53,593 nucleotides of DNA from NCBI RefSeq assembly GCF_001625085.1, contig NZ_BDAW01000061.1, forward strand, positions 1-53,593, given 5' to 3'. The position numbers and the translations under genes are program-made. The DNA is from Nocardia acidivorans NBRC 108247. Lineage in GTDB: Bacteria > Actinomycetota > Actinomycetes > Mycobacteriales > Mycobacteriaceae. The notes below the pieces were generated by a model. It made no database searches. It was not told where the DNA came from and was given only the letters and a program-made list of their open reading frames with translations. This document shows, piece by piece, positions 35,093-43,408 of this stretch (its first letter is position 1; the number at the start of each line of letters is the position of its first letter).

Positions 35093-36799
35093 ATGATGAA
35101 GGGTTCCAACGTTCCGGTGGCGGCATCCGCGGTACGGGTCGAGCTGGGGTGGCAATCGGGTCCAGGCGTTCCGGATGCCGATGCTTCGGCACTGCTGCTG
35201 TCCGGGGGGCGGGTGCGCTCGGACAGCGATTTCGTCTTCTACAACCAGCCGGCGCACGCCTCGGGCGCGGTGCGGCATGAGGGCAAGCGGCAGGGGCCAC
35301 AGGTCACCGATGTGCTCGCGGTGAATCTCGCGCAGGTGGAACCACAGATCGAGACCATTGTCATCGCGGCCTCCGCCGACGGCGGCACCTTCGCCCAATT
35401 GCCCGGCCTGCACGTGCGTTTGGTCGATGCCGGAAGCGGCGCGGAGGTGGCGCGCTTCGACAGCACCGACGCCTCCTCCGAGACCGCCTTCGTACTGGGC
35501 GAGCTGTACCGCCGCCAGGGCGCGTGGAAGTTCCGCGCCGTCGGCCAGGGCTACGCGACCGGACTCGCCGGGCTCGCAAGCGATTTCGGCATCACCGTCG
35601 ACGACGCCCCGGCCACGCAGACGGCCCGGCCGCCGCAGGGCGCGCCCGCCGCTCCGCCCGCGCAACCCACTCCCCCACCGGCGCAATCCTTCACCCCGCC
35701 GCCCGCCGCGCCGCCGCCGTATGGCGCGCCGCCGCAGGTCCCGCAGCCGAATTACGCCGTGCCGGGCCAGAATCCACCGCAGTTCGGCACGCCGGGGCAG
35801 TACCCGCCGCCGGGTGGCTACAACCCACAGCAGGGGCAATACCCGGATCCGGTCGGCCAGTACCCGCCCGGCGGACAACCGCAGGGTCAGTACCCGCCGC
35901 CCGCGGGGCAGTACCCGCCGGGTGGGCAGTATCCGCCGCCCGCGCAGTATCAGGATCCGGCGTATTCGCCCGCGCCCGACGGGTATTCGCCGCCGCAGCA
36001 GCCGTATCCCGCGCCGCCGAATCCGTATCAGTCCGGCGGGAATCAAATTCCGCCGTATTCACCGGGCGCGAATCAGCCGCCGCCGTATCAGCAGGGCGCG
36101 AATCCTGTTCCGCCGCAGCCGTTCGGGCAGACCCCGCCGCCCGGTGCGGCCGAGCCCAAGGTGAATCTGGGCAAGATCTCACTGACCAAGGAGACCCCGG
36201 CGGTCTCGCTGACCAAGCAGGGTGCGACCGGCGGCATTATGCGGGTCAACCTGAACTGGTCGGTGCCGGGCGCGTCGAGCGGGCTGTTCGGGCGCAAGCG
36301 TGGCGGCAATGGTGGGCTGGACCTGGATCTGTGCTGTTTCTGGGAGCTGACCGACGGTTCCAAGGGGTGCATCAGCCCGCTGGACACCATGGGCAGTCTG
36401 CACAAGGCCCCCTTCATCGAGCTGGATCAGGACGATCGCACCGGCGCGAGCCAGGGCGGTGAGAACCTGTCCATCAATCTCGATCACACCGCGCGGTTCC
36501 GCCGCATTCTGGTTTTCGCCTCGCTGTACGAGGGCGCGCAGGATTTCCGCGGCGTGCACGCCACCGCCACGCTGTACCCGCACAGCTCCCCGCCCATCGA
36601 GATGGAGGTCAGCGGCTGTGTCGACGACTCCCGCGAAATGGTGCTGGCCCTCATCGAGAATGTGAACGGCGAGTTGGTGGTTCGCCGCGAGGGTATCTTC
36701 GTGCGCCCGCCGGACGGCCACCGCTTCTGGGGCAAGATGGCCGTGGACCAGGCCTACCGCTGGGACCTGAAGTGGGGCACCTCCAAGGGCAAGTCCTAG
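35093..36799 (+). CDS. Two-domain TerD-family protein with a Pro/Gln/Tyr linker
   Basis: This 568-residue protein has an N-terminal TerD domain (MMKGSNVPVAASAVRVELGW, SDFVFYNQPAH, DFGITVDD), which in the family binds calcium and is linked to tellurite and stress resistance. About 175 residues of low-complexity linker follow, built from repeated QYPPGGQ and PPPYQ elements. A C-terminal TerD/TerA-like domain contains LDLDLCCFWELTDGSKGC, LDQDDRTGASQGGENL and WGKMAVDQAYRWDLKWG. The ATG at 35093 is chosen because TerD proteins start just before KGxNV and GAGGG lies seven bases upstream; an ATG at 35060 is possible. The linker may allow self-association. The 3' end overlaps the convergent TetR gene by four bases. 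Confidence 0.82.
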   Translation: MMKGSNVPVAASAVRVELGWQSGPGVPDADASALLLSGGRVRSDSDFVFYNQPAHASGAVRHEGKRQGPQVTDVLAVNLAQVEPQIETIVIAASADGGTFAQLPGLHVRLVDAGSGAEVARFDSTDASSETAFVLGELYRRQGAWKFRAVGQGYATGLAGLASDFGITVDDAPATQTARPPQGAPAAPPAQPTPPPAQSFTPPPAAPPPYGAPPQVPQPNYAVPGQNPPQFGTPGQYPPPGGYNPQQGQYPDPVGQYPPGGQPQGQYPPPAGQYPPGGQYPPPAQYQDPAYSPAPDGYSPPQQPYPAPPNPYQSGGNQIPPYSPGANQPPPYQQGANPVPPQPFGQTPPPGAAEPKVNLGKISLTKETPAVSLTKQGATGGIMRVNLNWSVPGASSGLFGRKRGGNGGLDLDLCCFWELTDGSKGCISPLDTMGSLHKAPFIELDQDDRTGASQGGENLSINLDHTARFRRILVFASLYEGAQDFRGVHATATLYPHSSPPIEMEVSGCVDDSREMVLALIENVNGELVVRREGIFVRPPDGHRFWGKMAVDQAYRWDLKWGTSKGKS

Positions 36800-37455
36800 C
36801 CGAGTTTCAGTGCGGCAGCTCGGGTTCGCGCCAGATCTTCCTGATACCCGAGCAGCCGCAGCATGGCGTCGGGGATGAGCTGGTCGGCGTACCGCGGCGG
36901 CGCGCCCTCGTCGGAGCGGATATTGATGACCGATTCGACGAGGCGGAACGGCAGCAGGTCCGCGCCGGGCACAGTGGGGTTCCCGGCCTCGGAAATGACG
37001 GCGGCGGCAAGGATTTCGTAATGTCGCCGCAGATCATCACGGCGTGCGCGGAACGCCGCGAACCGTTCACCGCGCAGCTCGGGTAGCAGGTAGAGCGCGC
37101 CCAGATTCCAGCGCGCGGCGCAGAGCTGGCTCACATCGAATCGCGCCAGGGCATAGAGGCGCACGGCGGCCGGTGCGTCGGACTCCGCCAGCCGTTCGGC
37201 GAGTTTCAATGGCGCGGTGATGGTTTCGCCGAGCAGGGCGTCGAGGATGTCGTCCTTGGATGCGAAGTGGTGGTACAGCGAGGCCTGCCGAATGCCGACG
37301 GCATCGGCGATGGCCCGGGTGGAGGTGCTGCCGTAACCATTGCCGGTGAACAGTTCGGCGGCGGCGTCGAGGATCTCGGCGCGCGGCGTCTGCCCTGCCC
37401 TGCGGCGGGGTTCCAGGCGGGGACGTCCAGGTCCGAGTTGGGTCACACGCTTCAT
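36796..37455 (-). CDS. TetR family regulator of the DUF1989 operon (inferred)
   Basis: This 219-residue regulator has a classical TetR DNA-binding domain at about residues 22-70 (EILDAAAELFTGNGYGSTST, ADAVGIRQASLYHHFASKDD). The basic N-terminus MKRVTQLGPGRPRLEPRRR may add DNA contacts. It is divergent from the permease-DUF1989-carboxyltransferase operon. An imperfect palindrome at 37481-37500 lies 25 bases from its start codon, so it probably represses itself and the operon. The inducer might be the operon substrate, but the sequence does not show it. Confidence 0.85.
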   Translation of the reverse strand: MKRVTQLGPGRPRLEPRRRAGQTPRAEILDAAAELFTGNGYGSTSTRAIADAVGIRQASLYHHFASKDDILDALLGETITAPLKLAERLAESDAPAAVRLYALARFDVSQLCAARWNLGALYLLPELRGERFAAFRARRDDLRRHYEILAAAVISEAGNPTVPGADLLPFRLVESVINIRSDEGAPPRYADQLIPDAMLRLLGYQEDLARTRAAALKLG

Positions 37456-37480
37456 TCTGTCCTACCGGACCGCGGTGATG

Positions 37481-37593
37481 TTTCTGTCACTCGATAGAAA
37501 TCCGGGCAATGCAGAAGTTACGGCGGGCCATGATTCGGATACATCGGCGTCACCGGGCGAGCGATCGCGATTGAAAAACTTTCACTCGATAGA
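37481..37593. promoter_or_regulatory. Paired operator-like boxes upstream of the permease operon
   Basis: An imperfect palindrome, TTTCTGTCACTCGATAGAAA, occupies 37481-37500 (7 of 10 arm positions pair). The 12-mer TCACTCGATAGA inside it (37487-37498) recurs exactly at 37582-37593, 95 bases away, close to nine helical turns. The second site sits 26 bases before the permease start codon, the first just upstream of the divergent TetR gene. These are the best candidates for TetR operators. No guanidine-I riboswitch could be recognised by eye in this 164-base leader. Confidence 0.6.
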
Positions 37594-37619
37594 TATTCAC
37601 CGCTCGCGAAGGATTCGCC

Positions 37620-39182
37620 ATGGTCGCCTCCGCCGATTCCATCGTCCAAAAAGACCCGACGAACAGCATCGATCCCGCCGCCGACAGCGCCGATCTGGCG
37701 CGCTTCGGCTATCAGCCCGTCCTGCACCGCAAGCTCGGCCGCTACGCCTCGTTCGCGGCGGGCTTCTCCTTCGTCTCCATCCTGACCACCATCTTCCAGT
37801 TCTTCGGCCTCGGTTACTCCTTCGGTGGCGCGGCCTTCTTCTGGACCTGGCCTATCGTGTTCGCGGGTCAGTTCCTGGTGGCGTTGAACTTCGCCGAACT
37901 GGCCGCGCGCTACCCGCTCTCGGGCTGCATCTACCAGTGGTCCCGGCAGCTGGCCGGCGCCGTGGTGGGCTGGTTCGCGGGCTGGATGATGATCATCGCG
38001 CAGATCGTCACCGCCGCCGCGGCGGCCATCGCCCTGCAGGTGGTGCTGCCCTCGATCTGGAGCGGCTTCCAGCTCATCGGCACCGACAGCGCGCTCACCT
38101 CGCATGACGGTGCGGTGAATGCCGTTGTGCTGGGCAGCATTCTGCTGGTGGTGACCACGGCGATCAATGTGGTCGGCATCGACTGGATGGCGCGGATCAA
38201 TTCCCTCGGCGTGACCATCGAGATCGTCGGCGTGCTCGCGGTCATCGCGGTCTTCTTCACCCATGCCGATCGCGGTCCCAGCGTGGTCACCCAGACCGAT
38301 CAGGCCGCACCGGGTTCGTACTGGGCCGCCTTCCTGGTCTCCGGACTGATGGCCGCCTACGTCATGGTCGGATTCGACTCCGCCGGTGAGCTTTCCGAGG
38401 AGACCAAGAATCCGCGCCAGGTCGCCCCGCGCACGATTCTGACCGCGCTTGCCGTCTCGGGCATCGGCGGCGGCCTGATTCTGCTGGGCGCGCTGATGGC
38501 CGCGCCGAGCCTGTCGGACGGCTCGCTGAGCAGTGGCGGACTCGCCTACGTGATCGAGACCAAGCTGGACAGCCCGGCGGGCAAGGTCGTCCTGGCCTGC
38601 GTGGCCTGCGCTATCACGGTGTGCACCTTGGCGATTCAGACCGCCGGTTCGCGGCTCATGTTCTCCATGGCGCGCGACGGCCGCCTGCCGTTCGCCGAGC
38701 GCCTGGCCACCGTGCATCCGCGTTTCGGCACCCCGGTACTACCCGCGGTGGTGATCGGCGCACTCGGTATCGGGCTGCTGCTGCTCAACCTCGGCAATGC
38801 CGCCATCTTCGCCACCCTGGCCGGCGTCTGCATCGTGACGCTCTACCTGGCGTACCTGCTGGTGACGGTGCCGCTGCTGATCCGCCGAATCAAGGGCTGG
38901 CCCGGCGACGACGCCACCACCGAGAACGGCAAGCTGCTGTTCGGCCTGCGCCGCTGGGGAATTCCGATCAACGCCCTCGCGGTGGTGTGGGGTATCGCCA
39001 TGGCGGTGAACCTGGCCTGGCCGCGCGCCGAGGTCTACATCCCGACCGGTGGCGGCTGGTGGATGCAGTGGGCAGCACCGCTTTTCGTGCTGGCGACCCT
39101 CGCGGCGGGGGCACTGGTGTACCGGCTCATCACCCCGTCCCGCGCGGCGCCGAGCACCGAAGCGATCATCCAACCCGCCTGA
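37620..39182 (+). CDS. APC-superfamily permease of the DUF1989 operon
   Basis: This 520-residue transporter of the amino acid/polyamine/organocation superfamily has about 12 hydrophobic helices. The first is FAAGFSFVSILTTIFQFFG. The conserved APC stretch GFDSAGELSEETKNPRQVAP follows, as does an AIQTAGSRLMFSMARDGRLP segment. It resembles the permeases that accompany urea-carboxylase-associated genes. The cargo may be urea, guanidine or a related amine. The ATG at 37620 has AAGGA six bases upstream. It leads the four-gene operon, 58 bases before the first DUF1989 gene. Confidence 0.88.
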   Translation: MVASADSIVQKDPTNSIDPAADSADLARFGYQPVLHRKLGRYASFAAGFSFVSILTTIFQFFGLGYSFGGAAFFWTWPIVFAGQFLVALNFAELAARYPLSGCIYQWSRQLAGAVVGWFAGWMMIIAQIVTAAAAAIALQVVLPSIWSGFQLIGTDSALTSHDGAVNAVVLGSILLVVTTAINVVGIDWMARINSLGVTIEIVGVLAVIAVFFTHADRGPSVVTQTDQAAPGSYWAAFLVSGLMAAYVMVGFDSAGELSEETKNPRQVAPRTILTALAVSGIGGGLILLGALMAAPSLSDGSLSSGGLAYVIETKLDSPAGKVVLACVACAITVCTLAIQTAGSRLMFSMARDGRLPFAERLATVHPRFGTPVLPAVVIGALGIGLLLLNLGNAAIFATLAGVCIVTLYLAYLLVTVPLLIRRIKGWPGDDATTENGKLLFGLRRWGIPINALAVVWGIAMAVNLAWPRAEVYIPTGGGWWMQWAAPLFVLATLAAGALVYRLITPSRAAPSTEAIIQPA

Positions 39183-39240
39183 ACGACAACACCATCCGCC
39201 GCCGCACAGAGTCGAGCGGCGGCGTATGGAAGGAGTATCG

Positions 39241-39990
39241 ATGACCAATACCGCAGACACCTCGAGCGCGCGGGCGCACGCCCGATCGCAGGCGGCCGCC
39301 GCGACCATCAGCGGACCTGAGTTGCCCGAAGGTATCGATCCGGCGAAAATCACGTTCGCACAGCGGATTCCATCCGGTGGGTATGCCAATGCGGTGCTCG
39401 CTCGGGGCACTCGGATGCGGATCTCCGATCCCCTGGGGGCGGCCTGTGCGCATCTGCTGCTGTTCCGCGCCGAATCACCGTGGGAGCGGCTCAATGTCGC
39501 CGATACCGTGAAGGTGCCGTGGCAGGCGTATCCGGCGGCGGGGCATCCGCTGCTCTCGGATCAGGGCCGGGTGCTGGCCACCGTGGTCGCCGATTCCTCC
39601 GGCAGGCACGACACCCTGTGTGGCACTTCGGCTTCCGCCCGGGATCGGCTGTGCATGGCGGGGGTCAAACAGGGGCTGGAGCCGCGCGATATCGCGCAGA
39701 CCCTCTCATTCTTCCGCGGGGTGCGGGTGGAGTCGGACGGCGGGCTCACGCCCACCGGCAGTGCCGGACCGGGGACGGTCGTCGAACTGCTCATTCACCT
39801 GCCGGTCACGCTGCTCATCGCCAATGCCGAGCATCCCCTCGATGCCACGCCCACCACGGACCTGGATCTGGTGGCCTGGGCGGCTCCGCGGGACCTCGGT
39901 CAGCGGTTCAATACCGACCCGGAATACCTGCGCGCGGTGGAGAACACCGAAGCGGATTGGCAGGCACGCACTCTGGAGGCAATCGCATGA
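39241..39990 (+). CDS. DUF1989 protein, urea-carboxylase-associated (larger subunit type)
   Basis: This 249-residue DUF1989 protein is the longer of the pair annotated as urea amidolyase-associated proteins. Key stretches are LARGTRMRISDPLGAACAHL, DSSGRHDTLCGTSASARDRL and the RVESDGGLTPTGSAGPGTVV region. The Cys and His residues in RHDTLCG correspond to those expected to bind metal or take part in catalysis. Characterised DUF1989 pairs act as carboxyguanidine deiminases beside guanidine carboxylase; the same role here is inference. The ATG at 39241 has GGAAGGAG five bases upstream. Its stop overlaps the next start (ATGA). Confidence 0.82.
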   Translation: MTNTADTSSARAHARSQAAAATISGPELPEGIDPAKITFAQRIPSGGYANAVLARGTRMRISDPLGAACAHLLLFRAESPWERLNVADTVKVPWQAYPAAGHPLLSDQGRVLATVVADSSGRHDTLCGTSASARDRLCMAGVKQGLEPRDIAQTLSFFRGVRVESDGGLTPTGSAGPGTVVELLIHLPVTLLIANAEHPLDATPTTDLDLVAWAAPRDLGQRFNTDPEYLRAVENTEADWQARTLEAIA

Positions 39991-40604
39991 TCACCGCATC
40001 CGGCACCCTGGTGCTCGACGAAACCGTTCCCGCCCGCGCGCCCTGGTCCACCGTGGTGCGGGCCGGTGACCGCCTGGAGATCATCGACCTGCACGGCAAT
40101 CAGGCGGTGGACTGTCTGCTCTACGCCGCCGACGATCACACCGACCGCTACAGCGCGCAGGCCACCGTCGCCGCGCAGCGCAATATCTTCCTGACCACCG
40201 GTAGCGTCCTGCGCACGGATGCCGGGACCGCGCTCATGACGGTCATCGCGGACGAAGTCGGCAATCACGACACCGTCGCGGGGGCCTGCTCCCGGGAGTC
40301 CAATACGCTGCGCTACGGCCATCACACCCGGCACCAGCACGCCTGCGTCGAGAACTTCCTCGCCGAGGGCATGAGATGGGGCCTGGGTAAACGGGATCTG
40401 GTCTCGAATATCAACTGGTTCATGAACGTCCCGGTCGAGGCGGACGGCACCCTGGGCATTGTCGACGGACTGTCCGCGCCCGGGAAGAAGATCACCCTGC
40501 GCGCCGAGATCGACACCCTGGTGCTGGTCTCCAACTGCCCGCAGATCAACAACCCCTGCAATGGCTTCAACCCGACGCCGGTACGAATGGTGGTGACTCG
40601 ATGA
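39987..40604 (+). CDS. DUF1989 protein, urea-carboxylase-associated (smaller subunit type)
   Basis: This 205-residue paralogue of the preceding gene is probably its heteromeric partner. It carries the DUF1989 motifs DLHGNQAVDCLLYAADDHTD, EVGNHDTVAGACSRESNTLR and a second Cys/His-rich stretch, HHTRHQHACVENFL. INWFMNVPVEADGTLGIVDG and NCPQINNPCNGFNP follow near the C-terminus. The start codon overlaps the previous stop (ATGA at 39987-39990) and the stop overlaps the next start (ATGA at 40601-40604). All three products are therefore made in coupled amounts, as expected for a complex or a metabolic channel. Confidence 0.85.
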   Translation: MITASGTLVLDETVPARAPWSTVVRAGDRLEIIDLHGNQAVDCLLYAADDHTDRYSAQATVAAQRNIFLTTGSVLRTDAGTALMTVIADEVGNHDTVAGACSRESNTLRYGHHTRHQHACVENFLAEGMRWGLGKRDLVSNINWFMNVPVEADGTLGIVDGLSAPGKKITLRAEIDTLVLVSNCPQINNPCNGFNPTPVRMVVTR

Positions 40605-42778
40605 CCCCACTCCTACCCGAAGTCGTCTCGGTGGCAACGGATTCCAGCGCCGCGATCGCCCCCGCCGGGGCCACCCGCGACACCGCGCCGACCGGGACGG
40701 CGGACATCGGCGCGGACGCACCGCATGACTCGACGGACGCACCGTCCCGGCAGGAAATCAGTTTTGCCACAGCGGCTTCCATGCGCGTGGAGCGGTCGGG
40801 CATGCAGACGACCGTGCAGGATTGGCCCGCGCGGATCGGGTACTGGCACGTGGGCGTGCCACCGTCCGGGCCGATGGATGATCTGTCGTTCCGGCTCGGC
40901 AATCGCGCGCTGGGGAATCCGGAGGGCGCGGCCGGGCTCGAATGCACGCTGGGCGGACCGGCGCTGCGGTTCGACGAGCCGACCTGGGTCTGCGTGACCG
41001 GTGCGCCGGTCCCGGTCACCGTGAACGGCGAGCCCGTGCGGCAGTGGCGCAGTGTGCTCGTCCCCGCCGGTGGCGTGCTGGATGTCGGCATGGTGCGCGG
41101 TCCCGGGATGCGCTGCTACATCCTGGTCGCGGGCGGTATCGACGTGCCCGAATATCTCGGCAGCCGTTCGACTTTCACGCTCGGCAAGTTCGGCGGCGGC
41201 ACCGGTCGCGCCCTGGCGATCGGCGATCGGCTCGCCCTCGGCGGCCACGGCGGGTCCGAGTCCCGCGAGCCCGCGCGGGATATGTCCGGTGCCAAGGTGA
41301 GTGCCGGGGTACCGGGCGATGACCAACCGGTCTTCGCGCGGCGCTGGGAGCTGGCGGTCACCGAAGGCCCGCACGGGGCGCCGGAGTTCTTCACCCGCAA
41401 TGACTTCGACACCATTATCGGCACCGACTACGAGGTCCATTTCAACTCCGATCGGACCGGTGTGCGGCTCATCGGACCGAAACCGCAGTGGGCGCGTCAG
41501 GACGGCGGCGAGGCCGGACTGCATCCGTCGAATATCCACGACACCGCGTATTCCGTTGGCGCACTGGACTTCACCGGCGACACCCCGATTCTGCTCGGAC
41601 CGGACGGACCGAGTCTGGGCGGTTTCGTCTGCCCGGTCACCGTGGTGGCGGCCGATCGCTGGAAACTGGGTCAGCTCACCCCGGGCGACAAAGTGCGGTT
41701 CGTCCCCGTCCGCGCCGATCGCGCCGCCTCGCTGCGCGAACTGGGCGCCGCGCGCCGGGCCGCCTGGCCGGTGGTGCTCTCCTGCGGCGGTGACGGCGAC
41801 GACGGCGTGCTGGCCCGGCGCGAGGGCAATGAGACCGCGGTGACCTACCGGCGCGCGGGCAATGACGGCATGCTCATCGAATACGGTGATATGACACTGG
41901 ATTTGGAGCTGCGCGCCCGGGTGCACGCCCTGCACCAGGCGTTGCTGGAGCGTAAGGAACCCGGCGTCACCGAGCTCACCCCGGGCGTGCGCTCGCTACA
42001 GGTCCGCACCGATCCGGATCGCCTGCCCACCGCCAAACTGCTGGACCTGCTCGGCGAGGTGGAGGCCGAACTCCCGTCCGCGGAGGAACTGGTGGTCCCC
42101 AGTCGCACGGTCTCACTCCCGCTGTCCTGGGACGATCCCTCCACCCGCGAGGCCATCACCCGCTATATGCACGGTGTGCGCGCCGATGCCCCGTGGTGCC
42201 CGTGGAATATCGAATTCATCCGCCGGATGAACGGATTGGCCACCGTGGACGACGTTTTCGACACCGTGTTCGCCGCCGACTATCTGGTCCTCGGCCTCGG
42301 TGATGTGTACCTGGGCGCGCCGGTGGCCACCCCCACCGATCCGCGGCATCGCCTGGTCACCACCAAATACAATCCGGCCCGCACCTGGACCCCGGAGAAT
42401 GCCGTCGGCATCGGCGGTGCGTACCTGTGCATCTACGGAATGGAGGGCCCCGGCGGCTACCAGTTCGTCGGCCGCACCACCCAGGTCTGGAACCATCGCT
42501 CCACCGGGCTCGGCGAAGATCCTTGGCTGCTGCGCTATTTCGACCGCATCAGCTGGTGTCCGGTGAGCGCGGAGGAACTCCTGGACCTGCGCGCCGATGT
42601 GGCGGCCGGGCGCGGGGAACTCCGCGCCCGGGACGGTGAGTTCAGGCTCGCCGACTACCGCCGCTTCCTCACCGACAATGCCGATTCCATCGAATCGTTC
42701 CGCGCCACCCAGGCGGAAGCCTTCAACGCGGAACGCAATTCCTGGCGGGCGGCGGGTGAACTCACCGAAACACCCTGA
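40601..42778 (+). CDS. Stand-alone urea/guanidine-carboxylase-type carboxyltransferase
   Basis: This 725-residue protein comprises only the carboxyltransferase half of a urea-carboxylase-type enzyme. Residues 1-60 are a low-complexity Ala/Thr/Asp-rich leader. From about 61 there is an AHS2/KipA-like domain (TTVQDWPARIGYWHVGVPPS). From about 415 there is an AHS1/KipI-like domain (VTYRRAGNDGMLIEYGD, NIEFIRRMNGLATVDDVFDT, LGLGDVYLGAP). It ends EAFNAERNSWRAAGELTETP, where urea carboxylases continue into the biotinyl domain. Neither an ATP-grasp biotin carboxylase domain nor an AMKM biotin site is present, nor does one occur nearby. The frame is intact and translationally coupled to the DUF1989 genes. 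A shared AccA-type subunit could supply the biotin in trans; that is inference. A 5-oxoprolinase (PxpBC-like) role is the alternative. Confidence 0.85.
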   Translation: MTPLLPEVVSVATDSSAAIAPAGATRDTAPTGTADIGADAPHDSTDAPSRQEISFATAASMRVERSGMQTTVQDWPARIGYWHVGVPPSGPMDDLSFRLGNRALGNPEGAAGLECTLGGPALRFDEPTWVCVTGAPVPVTVNGEPVRQWRSVLVPAGGVLDVGMVRGPGMRCYILVAGGIDVPEYLGSRSTFTLGKFGGGTGRALAIGDRLALGGHGGSESREPARDMSGAKVSAGVPGDDQPVFARRWELAVTEGPHGAPEFFTRNDFDTIIGTDYEVHFNSDRTGVRLIGPKPQWARQDGGEAGLHPSNIHDTAYSVGALDFTGDTPILLGPDGPSLGGFVCPVTVVAADRWKLGQLTPGDKVRFVPVRADRAASLRELGAARRAAWPVVLSCGGDGDDGVLARREGNETAVTYRRAGNDGMLIEYGDMTLDLELRARVHALHQALLERKEPGVTELTPGVRSLQVRTDPDRLPTAKLLDLLGEVEAELPSAEELVVPSRTVSLPLSWDDPSTREAITRYMHGVRADAPWCPWNIEFIRRMNGLATVDDVFDTVFAADYLVLGLGDVYLGAPVATPTDPRHRLVTTKYNPARTWTPENAVGIGGAYLCIYGMEGPGGYQFVGRTTQVWNHRSTGLGEDPWLLRYFDRISWCPVSAEELLDLRADVAAGRGELRARDGEFRLADYRRFLTDNADSIESFRATQAEAFNAERNSWRAAGELTETP

Positions 42779-42784
42779 GCGGCC

Positions 42785-43381
42785 TCAGTTCTTGGTCCAC
42801 ACGATCGAGTACCGCCAGTAGAGATGACGGCGGTAGGTGGCGCCGGGGAGCATTCGGGACAGTTCGCGAATATCGGCGTAGGTGTGCGGGGGCGGCCACA
42901 CGATCGGCGACGGATGCTCCCAGCGCTTGCGGGTGAACCGGAACCAGTTGTAGCCGATGCCCGCGACGATTTCGCGCGGGATATCCGCGGGCCAGTTCGG
43001 CATCGCCAGGCCCGTCAGGGCCAAAGTCCCACCGGGCCTGAGCAATTCGGCCATGCGGGTCAGGGCGGCGGCCGGGTCCATATGATGCAGCGTCGCCACC
43101 GAGACGATGCCGTCGAAGGACTCCGGCGCGAAGGGGTGGGTCAGGAAGTCCGCGCACACGTAGGCGATGTCCGCCGGACCCTGCGCGCGGGCCAGCTCGA
43201 TACTCGGTTCATGCAGGTCTATGCCGGTGACGTGGTTGCTTCGCCGGCGCAGACGGCGACTGAGCATGCCTTCACCGCAGCCGACATCCAATACCGTGTC
43301 GGCGGCGGCGACCGCGTCGGCCAGCACGCCGTGATACTGGATATTGGTATTCCAGCGGTCGGCGTCCGGGGTTTCGGTCAT
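42785..43381 (-). CDS. Class I SAM-dependent methyltransferase
   Basis: This 198-residue protein has a Rossmann-type SAM-binding fold: motif I VLDVGCGEGMLSRRL, motif II acidic residue in VTGIDLHEPS, then YVCADFLTHPFAPESFDGIV and the post-motif LLRPGGTLALTGLAMP. The short length and the C-terminal RHLYWRYSIVWTK are typical of small-molecule methyltransferases of the UbiE/Methyltransf_11 group. The substrate is unknown. It is convergent with the carboxyltransferase gene (six bases between stops) and is followed upstream by the MarR gene on the same strand, 27 bases away. Confidence 0.85.
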   Translation of the reverse strand: MTETPDADRWNTNIQYHGVLADAVAAADTVLDVGCGEGMLSRRLRRRSNHVTGIDLHEPSIELARAQGPADIAYVCADFLTHPFAPESFDGIVSVATLHHMDPAAALTRMAELLRPGGTLALTGLAMPNWPADIPREIVAGIGYNWFRFTRKRWEHPSPIVWPPPHTYADIRELSRMLPGATYRRHLYWRYSIVWTKN

Positions 43382-43408
43382 GTTCCCGAGCCTAGCCGCG
43401 CGCGGTGC

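Noticed and set aside
37456..37619. Guanidine-I (ykkC) riboswitch upstream of the DUF1989 operon
   Set aside because: Expected from the operon content, but the conserved ykkC core could not be found by eye in the 164-base leader; the paired operator boxes explain the region better. A covariance search would settle it.
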